A stretch of 64,000 bases of DNA from assembly GCF_014648495.1 (NCBI RefSeq), contig NZ_BMRF01000030.1:1-64000 (forward strand), read 5' to 3'. A model generated the notes under the pieces. It was not told the origin of the DNA. It was given only the letters and a program-made list of their open reading frames with translations, and ran no database searches. Each line of letters starts with the position of its first letter. Position 1 is the stretch's first letter. The DNA comes from Actinomadura cremea. Lineage in GTDB: Bacteria; Actinomycetota; Actinomycetes; Streptosporangiales; Streptosporangiaceae. Below, piece after piece: positions 1 through 9,084 of this stretch. Both the position numbers and the translations under genes were made by a program.

Positions 1-453
1 AACGCGATCATCGAGAACGGCGAGAAGCTCACCGGCACCCTGGCGAAGAAGGACCAGCAGCTCACGCAGCTGCTCGAGTACGGCGAGAGCCTGCTGGAGG
101 AGCTGGCCCTGCGCCGCGACGAACTGGCCTCGACGCTCGGTAGCGGCAGCCGGGTCGTCAAGAGCCTCGACGAGGTGCTCACCGAGCACCGGAAGCAACT
201 GGAGACGGTGCTGGACGACTTCCATCTCACGATGGAGACGACGACCGGCGAGAACCTCCCCGCCATGAACACCGCCCTCGCCTGGTTCGGCCCCGCCTTC
301 TACGGCATGAGCACCAGCGGCAGCCGCGCGGGCCGGTGGATGGAGGGCGGGTTCGTCGGGTTCGGTCCGGTCCAGCCGGGCGTGGTCGGCCCCCAGCCGA
401 ACTTCAACCCGCCGAACTTCCCCCAGGTACCCACGGGACAGGTCGAAGAATGA
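1..453 (+). CDS. Mce family protein, C-terminal part (left edge truncated)
   Basis: The reading frame is open from the first base to a TGA at 451-453, so this is the last 150 residues of a protein that starts outside the window. The visible part begins with a charged, heptad-rich helical stretch typical of the Mce helical region (repeated ELA/EL motifs). It ends in a Pro/Gly/Asn-rich tail with NFNPPNFPQVP. It overlaps the next mce gene by 4 bp. Its position before two lipoprotein-like Mce proteins and an MceF-like protein suggests it is the third (MceC-like) subunit. Mce proteins form a periplasm-spanning channel for lipid or sterol import. The family call is firm; the subunit letter is inferred from gene order. 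Confidence 0.8.
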   Translation, partial: NAIIENGEKLTGTLAKKDQQLTQLLEYGESLLEELALRRDELASTLGSGSRVVKSLDEVLTEHRKQLETVLDDFHLTMETTTGENLPAMNTALAWFGPAFYGMSTSGSRAGRWMEGGFVGFGPVQPGVVGPQPNFNPPNFPQVPTGQVEE

Positions 454-1490
454 CACCGAACGCCCGACGATCCACGACGGCGCTCGTGACGGCCGCGCTC
501 GTGCTGGCCATCAGCTCGTGCAGCGCCCTGCCGAGCCCCTTCCCGACATCGGGGAGCTACCGCGTCACCGCCTACTTCGTCCGCGCCGTGTCCTTCTATC
601 CGGGCTCCCAGGTCCAGGTGATGGGCATCGACGTCGGCACCGTCGAATCGGTCACCCCGGTGGACGGCCGGGTCCGCGTCGTCGCGCGCATCGACGAGGA
701 CGTGCCGCTGCCCGCGACGGCGAACGCGGCGATCGTCCCGCTGAGCCTCATCGGCGAGCGCACGCTGACGTTCGCCCCCGCGTGGCGGCCGGGCACGCCG
801 AAGCTCGCCGACGACGCCGTCCTGCAGACCGACCGGACGCAGGTGCCGGTGGAGGTCAACGAGGCCCTCCAGTCGTTCGGCAGGCTCATCGACAGTTTCG
901 ACCCGGCGAAGGCCGACGCCGCGCTGGGCGCCGCCGCCGGCAGCCTCGACGGCAACGGGACCGCCTTCAACCAGGCGTTCCAGGAAGCCGGGCGGCTGAT
1001 GAACAACCTGGCCGGGCAGGACGAGCGGCTCCTGGAGATCGCCCGGAACCTCAACCGGCTGACCGGGGTCGTCAAGGGGCGCGAGAAGACGCTCGGCGCG
1101 CTGGTCGAGAACTTCTCGCAGGCGTCGACGATGCTGGCGAACGAGCGGCAGAGCATCCGCACGCTGATCCAGGAGATCGCCGATCTCGTCGAGCGCGGCG
1201 AGGAGCTCATCGACGAGTACCGCACCACCCTGCCGGGCGACCTCGCCAAGCTCGCGCAGCTCTCCCTGCTGGTCAGGGCGAACGCCGACCGGCTCGGCCA
1301 ACTGCTCCAGGCGCTGCCCGGGATCGGTTTCCAGTTCGTCAACGCCTACAACCCGGAGAAGCGGTCGATCACCCTCCGGGTGACCCTCGACAACTTCGTG
1401 CGGTCCTACCTCGCCGCGATCCTCCGCGAGCCGACCATCAACGAGAACGTGCCGTGCCCGCTCCCGCCCCCCTACTCCAACTGCCAGTAG
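450..1490 (+). CDS. Mce family protein, lipoprotein-like N terminus (MceD position)
   Basis: This 346-residue protein has an MCE/MlaD core near residues 40-120 (YRVTAYFVRAVSFYPGSQVQV and onwards), followed by a long helical region. The N terminus has a hydrophobic stretch ending ISSCSALP, which resembles a lipobox, so membrane anchoring through Cys is possible. The start ATG at 450 overlaps the previous stop (ATGA). It would be one subunit of the hexameric Mce lipid-import channel. The C terminus is Pro/Cys-rich (CPLPPPYSNCQ). The following gene begins 8 bp downstream, so both belong to one mce operon. Confidence 0.85.
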   Translation: MTPNARRSTTALVTAALVLAISSCSALPSPFPTSGSYRVTAYFVRAVSFYPGSQVQVMGIDVGTVESVTPVDGRVRVVARIDEDVPLPATANAAIVPLSLIGERTLTFAPAWRPGTPKLADDAVLQTDRTQVPVEVNEALQSFGRLIDSFDPAKADAALGAAAGSLDGNGTAFNQAFQEAGRLMNNLAGQDERLLEIARNLNRLTGVVKGREKTLGALVENFSQASTMLANERQSIRTLIQEIADLVERGEELIDEYRTTLPGDLAKLAQLSLLVRANADRLGQLLQALPGIGFQFVNAYNPEKRSITLRVTLDNFVRSYLAAILREPTINENVPCPLPPPYSNCQ

Positions 1491-1498
1491 GAGCCACC

Positions 1499-2524
1499 GT
1501 GAGAAGATTCGTCCTCTTCGCCGGGGTCCTCGTGCTCACCGGCTGCCTGTCCGGGTGCTCCCTGCAGACGCTCGGCGCGACCGCGGGCCCGCTCACCCTC
1601 ACCGCCGATTTCGCGGACGTGCAGAACCTCCTCTCCGGCCACAGCGTGAAGATCGCGGACGTCGAGGTCGGCTCGGTCTCCGGGGTCTCCCTCGTCGGCG
1701 GCGGCACCGCCGGCTACCGCGCCCGGGTCACCATGTCGATCAAGGAGGGGGTCGAGATCCCCACCGGGACCACCGCCAAGATCACCGTGACGTCCCTGCT
1801 GGGTGAGAACTATGTGCAGCTCAGGCCACCGCAGGGCAGACCCCTGAGCCGGGGCCCGTTCCTCGCGGACAACGCCCGGGTCGCCTCGGCGGGCACCAGC
1901 CCCGGGTTCGAGGACATCGTCGGCGGGGCCGCGCCGCTGGTCGGGGCGCTGGCCGCGGGCGACGCGCCGCAGCTCGTCCACACGGCCGCCACCGCCCTCT
2001 CCGGGCGCGGCCCGAAGATGAACGCGATGATCGGCGACGCCGCCGAGCTGGTGGCGGCCTTCGAGGCCCACCGCGGGGAGCTCGCCGGGGCCGTCGACGA
2101 CCTGGCCGAGCTGGGCGAGAAGCTGGCCGCCCGGGAGGAATCGCTCGACCGGCTGCCGGGCCGGCTCGCCGAGACCACGCAGGTGCTCGCCGACGACCGC
2201 GAACAGATCCTCACCGCGGTGCGCTCGCTCTCGGACATGGCGAAGACCGTGAACGACACGGTGCTGCTCGAGTACACCGACGAACTCCGCCTGCTCATCG
2301 AACGGCTCGGGCCGTCCTTCCAGGTGCTGGCCGACGACCGGACGAGGCTCGGCACCCTGATCACCCGCCTCCAGGAGTTCGTCGACCGGATGCCCCGGCA
2401 GGTCTACAACGGGCAACTGCTCGTCTACACGGTGATCAACTTCGACGGATCCGCCACGAACGCCGGCGGCGAGGCGCCGTCCACACTGGCCGGCCTCGTC
2501 GACATGCTGGGACCGAAGCGGTGA
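1499..2524 (+). CDS. Mce family lipoprotein (MceE/LprK-like)
   Basis: This 341-residue protein starts at a GTG. Its signal sequence has a clear lipobox (LSGC) near residue 19, as in the LprK/MceE lipoprotein subunit of mycobacterial mce operons. An MCE domain follows (LTLTADFADVQNLLSGHSVK region), then a helical segment with repeated LAELGEKLAAREES-type heptads. It overlaps the next gene by 4 bp (GTGA). Role inferred from the family: periplasmic part of an ABC-type lipid importer whose YrbE permeases must lie left of the window. Confidence 0.87.
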   Translation: MRRFVLFAGVLVLTGCLSGCSLQTLGATAGPLTLTADFADVQNLLSGHSVKIADVEVGSVSGVSLVGGGTAGYRARVTMSIKEGVEIPTGTTAKITVTSLLGENYVQLRPPQGRPLSRGPFLADNARVASAGTSPGFEDIVGGAAPLVGALAAGDAPQLVHTAATALSGRGPKMNAMIGDAAELVAAFEAHRGELAGAVDDLAELGEKLAAREESLDRLPGRLAETTQVLADDREQILTAVRSLSDMAKTVNDTVLLEYTDELRLLIERLGPSFQVLADDRTRLGTLITRLQEFVDRMPRQVYNGQLLVYTVINFDGSATNAGGEAPSTLAGLVDMLGPKR

Positions 2525-3807
2525 CCCGCCGCATCCGGCTCAACCTGGCGATCTTCGCGGTCCTCGCCGCCGTCCTGACGGTGTGGGCGCTGCGCAACGT
2601 GCTCGAGTTCGACCCGTTCGACCGCCCGTACCGGATCACCGCGCAGTTCGAGCGCTCGCCGGGGCTGCAGCCCGGTTTCGACGTGACCTACCTCGGCGTG
2701 GCGATCGGGGAGATCGGTTCGGTGCGGCTGGACGAGGGCGTGGTGGTGGTGACCCTCGCCATCGACAAGGGCGAGCGGGTCCCGCGGGGCGCGTCCGCCG
2801 CCGCCTCCCTCAAGTCCGCCATCGGCGAGCCCTACGTGGACCTGTCGCCGCCGCGGGGACGCGTCGACGCGGCGCCGATGCGTCCCGGCGAGGTCATCCC
2901 GGTGTCCAGGACGAGCGTCTCGCGGACCTACGGCGAGCTGTTCGAGGCCGTGAACGAGGCCGTCACCGGGCTCGACCCGCAGAACCTGCGCGTCCTCACG
3001 CGGGAACTGGCGAACGGCCTCGAGGGCCGGGGCGAGACGCTCCGCGTCACCGTCGACGGCGCCTCCCGGCTCGCCGGGACGTTCGCGCAGGACACCCGCG
3101 TCCTGGACGAGCTGATCGGGAACCTGAGCACGCTGACCGGCACCCTGGCGGGCAAGCGCGGGGAGCTGGCGGCCGGGATCTCCGCGACCGCCGGGGTCAC
3201 CTCCGCGCTCGCCGACGTCGAGAAGGACCTCGCCCGGATCCGCGACCAGTCCCCCGACCTGGTGGCGAAGTTCGACCGCCTGCTGCGCGAGTCCGAACCC
3301 GCCCTGCGGTGCACGCTCGGCTCGCTGGGCGCGGCGCTGCCGGTCCTGCTGTCGGACGGCAACGTCGCCGCCCTCGCCGAGGGACTGGCCTGGTCACCGC
3401 AGCTCGCGAAGGCCATGCGGGGGGCGGTCACGTTCGTCGACGGCGAACCGAACCTGAACATCAACTTCCTGATCACCCCGACCCCGATCGAGGGCGCGGT
3501 GGAGTACGAGAACCTCGCGCCGCTGCCCTCGATCCCGGAGATCCCGACCTGCGCGGGCATAGCGACGCCCGGGGAGCACAAGCCGCCGAAGCCCGGCGCG
3601 GCGGAGGCGCCCCGGGCGGACTCCGGGCCCGCCACGGCCGAGCAGGAACGGGTCCGCGCGCAGAAGACCGCCGACGACGCCCGCCACGGCGGCACGCCGT
3701 GGCTCATCTACCTGCCGCCCGTCGTGGCGGGCCTGATTTTGCTGCGCGTCGTCATGAGCATGCTCGGGACGGCCCGGCGTCCGACCTGGAGGAGGAGAAG
3801 CCGATGA
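2521..3807 (+). CDS. Mce family protein (MceF-like) with C-terminal membrane segment
   Basis: This 428-residue protein has an N-terminal membrane helix (residues 7-24), then an MCE domain (YRITAQFERSPGLQPGFDV) and a long alpha-helical region. An extra hydrophobic helix lies near the C terminus (WLIYLPPVVAGLILLRVVMS), followed by a basic tail. A second membrane anchor at the C terminus is less usual for this family. GTG start overlapping the preceding TGA; the next gene overlaps by ATGA. As the last Mce subunit before the Mce-associated protein it fits the MceF position. Confidence 0.86.
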   Translation: MTRRIRLNLAIFAVLAAVLTVWALRNVLEFDPFDRPYRITAQFERSPGLQPGFDVTYLGVAIGEIGSVRLDEGVVVVTLAIDKGERVPRGASAAASLKSAIGEPYVDLSPPRGRVDAAPMRPGEVIPVSRTSVSRTYGELFEAVNEAVTGLDPQNLRVLTRELANGLEGRGETLRVTVDGASRLAGTFAQDTRVLDELIGNLSTLTGTLAGKRGELAAGISATAGVTSALADVEKDLARIRDQSPDLVAKFDRLLRESEPALRCTLGSLGAALPVLLSDGNVAALAEGLAWSPQLAKAMRGAVTFVDGEPNLNINFLITPTPIEGAVEYENLAPLPSIPEIPTCAGIATPGEHKPPKPGAAEAPRADSGPATAEQERVRAQKTADDARHGGTPWLIYLPPVVAGLILLRVVMSMLGTARRPTWRRRSR

Positions 3808-4757
3808 AGGGCAAGACTCCCGTGAAGCCCGGACCCGCCGGGGACGAGCCGGCCGTCTACGAGTACGGCCTGACGCTCGTCGCCGAGAAGGGCGCGGCCG
3901 CCGAGGCGGACACGACCGAGGACGCATCCGCGGGCGCCGACGGGTCGGCGTCCCGGCGGCGGCTCGCTCCCGGGCTGAACGGGCGGCGGCCGCCGCGGGT
4001 CCCGCCCGCCGTGCTGGCCGCGTCCTTCGGCAAGGGAGAGGACGGCGGTGGAGACGACGCCGGGGCCGAGGACGACGGTGACGGCGAGGCCGCCCGCAGG
4101 CGCGCGAGCACGAGCACGACCGCGAGCCGGGGCCGCCGGCTCGGCCCTCGGTCGCGGCTCGCGCTGCGAATCGTCCCGGTCGCCGCGCTCGTCGCGGTGA
4201 GCGCCGCCCTCGGCGTTGTCTGGCAGGACAAGAGCGACCTCGCGAGCGACGCGGAGGTGCGCCGCGACCTCGTCGGCGCGGCGGGCAAGGTCGCGGGGAC
4301 CTTCTTCAACTGGGACCACCGGCACATGGACGAGTCCTTCTCGGCGAAGTACCCGCTGCTCACCGAGAAGGCCGCCGACGCGATCCGCCCGACCGCCCCG
4401 ACCCTCACCGACTACTTCTCGAAGCACAAGGTCAGCTCCGAGGCCCACATCAGCGGCATCTACCCCGGTGAGGTCAAGGACGGGGCCGCCAACGTCCTGG
4501 TCGTCATCAACACGAAGGTGACGACGGCCGAGACCGTGCAGAGCAACAACGGGGCCACGGTCGCGCTCAGCATGGAGCGCGCGTCGGGCAGGTGGCTGGC
4601 GGGCAACATCACGCTGCTCAGCCCGGGGGCGGAAGCCGTCACGGACGAGAACGGCAAGCCGCTGCCCGGCTCGAAGGACGAGGGCTCGGGCGGCACGGGT
4701 CCGGGGTCCGGCGGCTCCGGGCTGCCCGGGGGGCTTCCGTCCACCGGGCGGCCCTAG
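3804..4757 (+). CDS. Mce-associated membrane protein
   Basis: This 317-residue protein has three parts. Residues 1-115 are acidic, low complexity and probably disordered. One membrane helix follows near residues 122-140 (RIVPVAALVAVSAALGVVW). The extracytoplasmic domain (residues 145-285) has the NTF2-like pattern seen in actinobacterial Mce-associated (Mam/MAS) proteins. The tail is Gly/Ser/Pro-rich. It is translationally coupled to the MceF-like gene (ATGA). Proteins of this kind are thought to stabilise Mce complexes. A hairpin follows 8 bp after the stop, so this is the last gene of the mce operon. Confidence 0.78.
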   Translation: MKGKTPVKPGPAGDEPAVYEYGLTLVAEKGAAAEADTTEDASAGADGSASRRRLAPGLNGRRPPRVPPAVLAASFGKGEDGGGDDAGAEDDGDGEAARRRASTSTTASRGRRLGPRSRLALRIVPVAALVAVSAALGVVWQDKSDLASDAEVRRDLVGAAGKVAGTFFNWDHRHMDESFSAKYPLLTEKAADAIRPTAPTLTDYFSKHKVSSEAHISGIYPGEVKDGAANVLVVINTKVTTAETVQSNNGATVALSMERASGRWLAGNITLLSPGAEAVTDENGKPLPGSKDEGSGGTGPGSGGSGLPGGLPSTGRP

Positions 4758-4765
4758 CCGTCCCG

Positions 4766-4793
4766 CCGGGCGCCGGAGGGGCACGGCGCCCGG
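4766..4793 (+). terminator. hairpin terminator of the mce operon
   Basis: Perfect 9-bp inverted repeat, CCGGGCGCC at 4766-4774 and GGCGCCCGG at 4785-4793, beginning 8 bp after the last mce gene. There is no T-tract, which is common for high-GC actinomycete terminators. Confidence 0.6.
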
Positions 4794-4852
4794 CCGTGTA
4801 GCGTCGAGCAAGATCGAATAGAGACCACCACCGCCCGAGGGGAAGCCGACAC

Positions 4853-5470
4853 ATGCGCACGCACGGCTGGCGGGGCGACCCGCCTCGTGACGACGACGAG
4901 GCCAGGCGCCGGATCATCGAGGCCATGATCCGGTGCGTGGACCGGTACGGCGTGCGCAAGGTCGGCTTCACGCAGGTCGCCGAGGACCTCGGCGTCACGC
5001 GCGCGACCGTCTACCGGTACTACCGCAACCTCGACGAGCTGATGGAGGCCGCGGGCCTCGCCGCCGCGGGCGAGTTCGAGGCGCGGATGGCCGCGCAGCT
5101 CGACCACCTGACCGCGCCGGCCGACATCATCGTCGAGCTGTTCGCCCGCGCCGTGGAACAGCTCCCCCACGAACCGTACGTCGGGATGCAGCTCACCACG
5201 GGGCACACCATCGGCCTCGGCTCCGCCGTCCTCTCCGACCTCGCGCTCACCGAGATGAAGGCGTTCCTCCAGCGGATGGACATCGACTGGGCCGCCCTCG
5301 GCTACGACGACGCCGAGCTGGCGGGCCTCGCCGAGTACTTCATGCGCCTGCTGCTCACCTTCCTCGCGGTGCCCGAGGCCACGCGCGCCGATCTCCGCCC
5401 GTTCCTGCGCCGCTGGCTCGTCCCCGGGCTCCTGGCCGGAGCCGTCTCGGGGGCGCGAGAGGCGTCGTAG
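4853..5470 (+). CDS. TetR family transcriptional regulator
   Basis: This 205-residue protein has an N-terminal TetR helix-turn-helix at about residues 20-65, with the recognition segment DLGVTRATVYRYYRNLDEL. The C-terminal domain is helical and probably binds a lipid-like or hydrophobic ligand. A RBS-like GAGGGGAAG lies about 6 bp before the ATG. It lies between the mce operon and the oppositely oriented P450/SDR/molybdenum hydroxylase operon, so either could be its target. The ligand cannot be read from the sequence. The reading frame has no obvious competing start. Confidence 0.88.
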   Translation: MRTHGWRGDPPRDDDEARRRIIEAMIRCVDRYGVRKVGFTQVAEDLGVTRATVYRYYRNLDELMEAAGLAAAGEFEARMAAQLDHLTAPADIIVELFARAVEQLPHEPYVGMQLTTGHTIGLGSAVLSDLALTEMKAFLQRMDIDWAALGYDDAELAGLAEYFMRLLLTFLAVPEATRADLRPFLRRWLVPGLLAGAVSGAREAS

Positions 5471-5591
5471 ACCTCTTTCCCGGCCCCTTTCCCTGCCCGG
5501 TCGCCGACCCGTCGCCCGGGTCCGCGGCGCGGGACCCGCCCCGGCGCGCGGCGCGGTGTGGCGCGCCAGGGCGGGAGTCCGCGGTCCGCGA

Positions 5592-6785
5592 TCAGCCGAT
5601 GACCAGCGGCAGGGTCTCCCAGCCCCGGACGGTCGAGGTCTGCGCCAGCTTCGCGCCGTCCCACTCCACGTCCCACGACGGGAAGCGGCGCAGGATCTCC
5701 TCCAGCGCCACCCGCCCCTCGAGGCGGGCGAGCGCGGCGCCGAGGCAGTAGTGGACACCGAGGCCGAAGGTCAGCTGCTGGCCGACCTTGCGGCGGACGT
5801 CGAACCGGTCGGGGTCGGGGTAGCGGTCCTCGTCGCGGTTGGCGGCGCCGACGATGAACATCATCGCGCTGCCCTCCGGGATCGTCTGCCCGTGGTACTC
5901 CACGTCGGTCGTGACGTACCGGGCGATGAACGGGCCGGGCGGTTCGTAGCGCAGCACCTCCTCGATCGCGCCGGGGATCAGCGACGGGTCGTCCACGAGC
6001 GCCCGCCGCTGGTCGGGGTGCTCGGCGAGCACGGAGCCGAGCCAGCCGATGAGCCGTCCGGTGGTCTCGTTGCCCGCGCCCGCGACGACGGTGGTGTAGG
6101 TCAGGGCCTCGTCGTGGGTGAGCGTGCGGGTGGTGCCGTCCTCGTCCTCGAACTCGGTGTTCAGCAGGACGGTCATGAGGTCGTCCGACGGGTTCCTCGA
6201 GCGCCACTCGATGTAGTCGCGGAACAGCTCGCTGCTCATGATCGCCATGTCCTGGAGATCCATCTGGCCGCCGGCCTCGGTGCGCAGGCTCGCGTCGGCG
6301 GAGTCGCGGATGGCCTCCTGGTCGGCCTCCGGGATGCCCAGCAGCATCCCGATCACCCGCATCGGCAGTTCGGCGCTGACCTCCCGGATCAGGTCGAAGT
6401 TCTTGGCACCGACGAGCGGGTCGAGGGTGCGGACGCAGTAGTCGCGCACCTGCGGTTCCAGCTCGGCGATGCGGCGGGGCGTGAACACCCGGACGAGCAG
6501 CCGCCGGTGCACGTCGTGGATCTCGGGGTCCTCGAAGATGAGCGTCCCCGGCGGCATCTCGATGCCGGACTTCACCATCTCCAGGATGCCGCCGCGCGCC
6601 GAGGAGAACGTCCGCCAGTCGGGCAGGCCGCGCTCGATGTCGCCGTACCGGCTCACCGCGTAGAAGTCGTGCTTCTCGTTGTAGTACAGCGGCGCCTCTT
6701 CCCTCAGCCGCCGGTAGGTCGGGTAGGGGTCGCGGGTGAATCGCGGGTCGTAGGGGTCCCAGTAGAGCGGCTCGTCGGTTGGCAC
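5592..6785 (-). CDS. cytochrome P450 (catabolic operon)
   Basis: This 397-residue bacterial class I P450 has an I-helix motif VAGAGNETTG, an ExxR motif in EEVLRYEPP and a heme-binding loop FGLGVHYCLGAALAR with its Cys ligand. The start is a GTG at 6785, chosen because a strong GAGGAG box lies 6-7 bp upstream on this strand. It is the last gene of a leftward operon with a mycofactocin-type SDR and a three-subunit molybdenum hydroxylase. The context suggests hydroxylation of a hydrophobic substrate in catabolism (terpene or steroid), not antibiotic biosynthesis. No SARP-type repeats precede this operon. The substrate is unknown. Confidence 0.9.
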   Translation of the reverse strand: MPTDEPLYWDPYDPRFTRDPYPTYRRLREEAPLYYNEKHDFYAVSRYGDIERGLPDWRTFSSARGGILEMVKSGIEMPPGTLIFEDPEIHDVHRRLLVRVFTPRRIAELEPQVRDYCVRTLDPLVGAKNFDLIREVSAELPMRVIGMLLGIPEADQEAIRDSADASLRTEAGGQMDLQDMAIMSSELFRDYIEWRSRNPSDDLMTVLLNTEFEDEDGTTRTLTHDEALTYTTVVAGAGNETTGRLIGWLGSVLAEHPDQRRALVDDPSLIPGAIEEVLRYEPPGPFIARYVTTDVEYHGQTIPEGSAMMFIVGAANRDEDRYPDPDRFDVRRKVGQQLTFGLGVHYCLGAALARLEGRVALEEILRRFPSWDVEWDGAKLAQTSTVRGWETLPLVIG

Positions 6786-6841
6786 GTGCTCTCCTCGTGT
6801 GTCGGTGTAAGAGCTGTTTCCCGGGGCGTGTCGTGCGGCCG

Positions 6842-7678
6842 TTACTTGAGCATGGAGCCCGCGTCGATCGGCAGTGGCACGCCCGTGATGTAGCGGCTCT
6901 CGTCGGAGACCAGGAAGAGGACCGCGTTGCTGATGTCCTCGGCCTCCACCCACGGGACCGGGAGCGCGTTCATCATCTGCGAGATCGGCGCCATGTCCTC
7001 CTGCGTCGGGTTCTCGAGGTCGGGGCGGAACATCCGGAACGTCAGGTCGTTCAGCAGCATCGGCGTGCTCACCTGCGTGGGATGTACCGAGTTGACCCGG
7101 ATGTTGTGCTGCGCGAGTTCCACCGCCATGGAGCGCATCAGGCCGACGACGCCGTGCTTGCTGGCGACGTAGTTGGAGATGTTCGGGTGGGCCTTCAGGC
7201 CGCCGACGGAGCTGGTCAGGACGATCGAACCGCCGCGCTCGCCCTCGATGATGTGCGGGATCGCGGCCTTGCCGGTGTGGAAGACGCCGGTCAGGTTGAC
7301 GTCGATCGTGTCCTGCCACAGGTTCGCGTCCATGTTGTGGATCTCGGCGCCGCTGGCGGCGAGGCCCGCGTTGGCCACGATGATGTCGAGCCGCCCGAAC
7401 CGCTCGACTCCGTCGTCGACCGCCGCCTTCAGCGCGTCGAAGTCGCGCACGTCCGCCCGCGTCGCGACGATCTTGCGGCCGGTCGCCTCGACCTGCGCGA
7501 CCGTCTCCGCGAGGTCCTCCGGAGTGGACATGGAGATGGGGGAGCTGTCGATCTGCTCGCAGATGTCGACGGCGATGATGTCGGCGCCCTCCTGCGCGAG
7601 GCGCACGGCGTGGGCGCGTCCCTGGCCGCGCGCGGCGCCGGTGATGAAGGCGACCTTGCCTTCGACTCGTCCGGGCAT
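6842..7678 (-). CDS. mycofactocin-type short-chain dehydrogenase/reductase
   Basis: This 278-residue SDR has the nucleotide-binding motif TGAARGQGRAHA, the catalytic Ser in VLTSSVGG and the YVASK (YxxxK) pair. The GQGRAHA variant and an insertion after the first beta strand (DICEQIDSSPISM) are hallmarks of the mycofactocin-coupled SDR family, which includes carveol dehydrogenase-like enzymes holding non-exchangeable NAD. It would oxidise an alcohol and pass electrons to mycofactocin. It lies between the P450 and the iron-sulfur subunit gene in one operon. The cofactor assignment rests on family motifs; the mycofactocin genes themselves are not in the window. Confidence 0.87.
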   Translation of the reverse strand: MPGRVEGKVAFITGAARGQGRAHAVRLAQEGADIIAVDICEQIDSSPISMSTPEDLAETVAQVEATGRKIVATRADVRDFDALKAAVDDGVERFGRLDIIVANAGLAASGAEIHNMDANLWQDTIDVNLTGVFHTGKAAIPHIIEGERGGSIVLTSSVGGLKAHPNISNYVASKHGVVGLMRSMAVELAQHNIRVNSVHPTQVSTPMLLNDLTFRMFRPDLENPTQEDMAPISQMMNALPVPWVEAEDISNAVLFLVSDESRYITGVPLPIDAGSMLK

Positions 7679-7718
7679 TGGGGGTCCTCTTCTCTCTTCG
7701 GAGGTGGGTGGTCGAGGT

Positions 7719-8216
7719 TCAGCGGGACTCTTCGGCGGCCGCGTCGGCGGCCGGGCGCGCCGCGGCCCGGACGGCCTTGAGGATGCCCTGGTATCCGGTG
7801 CAGCGGCAGAGGTTGCCCGACAGGCCGTCGCGGATCTCCTCGTCGGTCGGGTCGGGGTTGTCGCGCAGGAGCGCGGTGACCGACACCACGAAGCCGGGCG
7901 TGCAGAAACCGCACTGCAGCCCGTGGTTGTCGCGGAACGCCGCCTGGACGGGCGACAGTTCGCCGTCGGGCTCGGCGAGGCCCTCGACGGTGGTGACGTC
8001 CGCGTCGTCGGCCTGGACGGCGAACACCAGGCAGGCGCGCACGGCCTCGCCGTCCAGCAGGACCGAGCACGCGCCGCACACGCCGTGCTCGCAGCCCAGG
8101 TGCGTGCCGGTGAGCCCGCAGCGCTCCCGCAGGTAGTCGGCGAGGGTGAGCCGGGGCGGGACGGTCGCGCGGCGGGTCACGCCGTTGACCCGCATCCGGA
8201 TCTCTGCGTCAGGCAT
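7719..8216 (-). CDS. molybdenum hydroxylase [2Fe-2S] subunit (CoxS-like)
   Basis: This 165-residue protein has two iron-sulfur binding regions. The plant-ferredoxin-type cluster is bound by the Cys set in GCEHGVCGACSVLLDG plus a later Cys. The helical-bundle cluster is bound by QCGFCTPG and CRCTG. Together with the next two genes it makes the S-M-L trio of the xanthine oxidase/CO dehydrogenase superfamily and passes electrons from the molybdenum centre to FAD. It overlaps the FAD subunit gene by 8 bp. The C-terminal tail is Ala-rich. Specificity for CO is unlikely given the large subunit. Confidence 0.92.
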   Translation of the reverse strand: MPDAEIRMRVNGVTRRATVPPRLTLADYLRERCGLTGTHLGCEHGVCGACSVLLDGEAVRACLVFAVQADDADVTTVEGLAEPDGELSPVQAAFRDNHGLQCGFCTPGFVVSVTALLRDNPDPTDEEIRDGLSGNLCRCTGYQGILKAVRAAARPAADAAAEESR

Positions 8217-9084
8217 TCGCGGCCTCCTGGACGGCTCGTCGCCAGGCGCGCGCCGCCACGACGGCCCCGACGTGTCTACGGTGGTCGGCGGACGCGTGCA
8301 GGTCCGCCGGTATCGATTCCGGCTCGGCCACGGCGGTGCGCGCGACCTCGTCGGCGTCGATGTCGGCGATGCCGGAGCCGGTCGCGGCGGCCTCCGCGGC
8401 GGCGGCGCGCAGCGGCGTCGAGCCGAGGCCGAACAGCCCGATGCCGCAGCGGCGGACCCGGTCGGCGTCGTCGAGTTCGACGGCGACGGCGGCGCCCGCG
8501 ATGGCGAAGTCGCCGCCGCGGCGGGCGAACTCCTCGATCGCGAAGCCGCTGCGCCCGCGCCGCACGGGGAAGTCGACCGCCGTCAGCAGTTCGTCCTCCG
8601 CCAGTTCGGTGGTCCACATGCCGGTGAAGAACCGGTCGGCGGGGACGGTCCGCTCGCCGCGCGGCGACCGGGCGTGGATCCGGGCGCCGAGCGCCAGGGC
8701 GACGGCCGGGTACTCGGCGGCGGCGTCGGCGTGCGCCAGCGATCCGCCGACGGTGCCGCGGTTGCGGATCTGGAAGTGCCCGATCAGCGGGGTCGCGCGG
8801 GCGAGCAGCGGGACGGCGCGGGCCACCTCGGCGGACCGCCCGATCGCGGCCTGGGTGGTGCAGGCGCCGATCCGCAGGACCCCGTCGCGTTCCTCGATGC
8901 CGCGCAGGCCGGCCGTCCTGCGCAGGTCGACCAGGTGCTCGGGGACCGAGAGGCGCAGCGCGAGCATGGGGACGAGGCTCTGCCCGCCGGCGATGAACTT
9001 GGCGTCCTCGCCGAGTTCCGCCAGCAGCGACACCGCCTCGCCGGGGTCGGTCGGCGCGTGGTGGTCGAAGGCCGCCGGTTTCAC
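8209..9084 (-). CDS. molybdenum hydroxylase FAD-binding subunit (CoxM-like)
   Basis: This 291-residue protein carries the FAD-binding motif AGGQSLVPMLALR near residues 33-45 and a second FAD contact TVGGSLAHADAAAEYP, both typical of medium subunits of the CO dehydrogenase/xanthine dehydrogenase family. The GTG start overlaps the stop of the large-subunit gene (GTGA), and its 3' end overlaps the small subunit, so the three chains are co-translated. It accepts electrons from the [2Fe-2S] subunit. The acceptor beyond FAD is not identifiable. Confidence 0.92.
   Translation of the reverse strand: MKPAAFDHHAPTDPGEAVSLLAELGEDAKFIAGGQSLVPMLALRLSVPEHLVDLRRTAGLRGIEERDGVLRIGACTTQAAIGRSAEVARAVPLLARATPLIGHFQIRNRGTVGGSLAHADAAAEYPAVALALGARIHARSPRGERTVPADRFFTGMWTTELAEDELLTAVDFPVRRGRSGFAIEEFARRGGDFAIAGAAVAVELDDADRVRRCGIGLFGLGSTPLRAAAAEAAATGSGIADIDADEVARTAVAEPESIPADLHASADHRRHVGAVVAARAWRRAVQEAANA

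Noticed and set aside
5518-5537. A GGGTCC/GGACCC inverted repeat between the TetR and P450 genes as a terminator.
   Set aside because: Only a 6-bp stem with mismatched interior; too weak to report as a feature.
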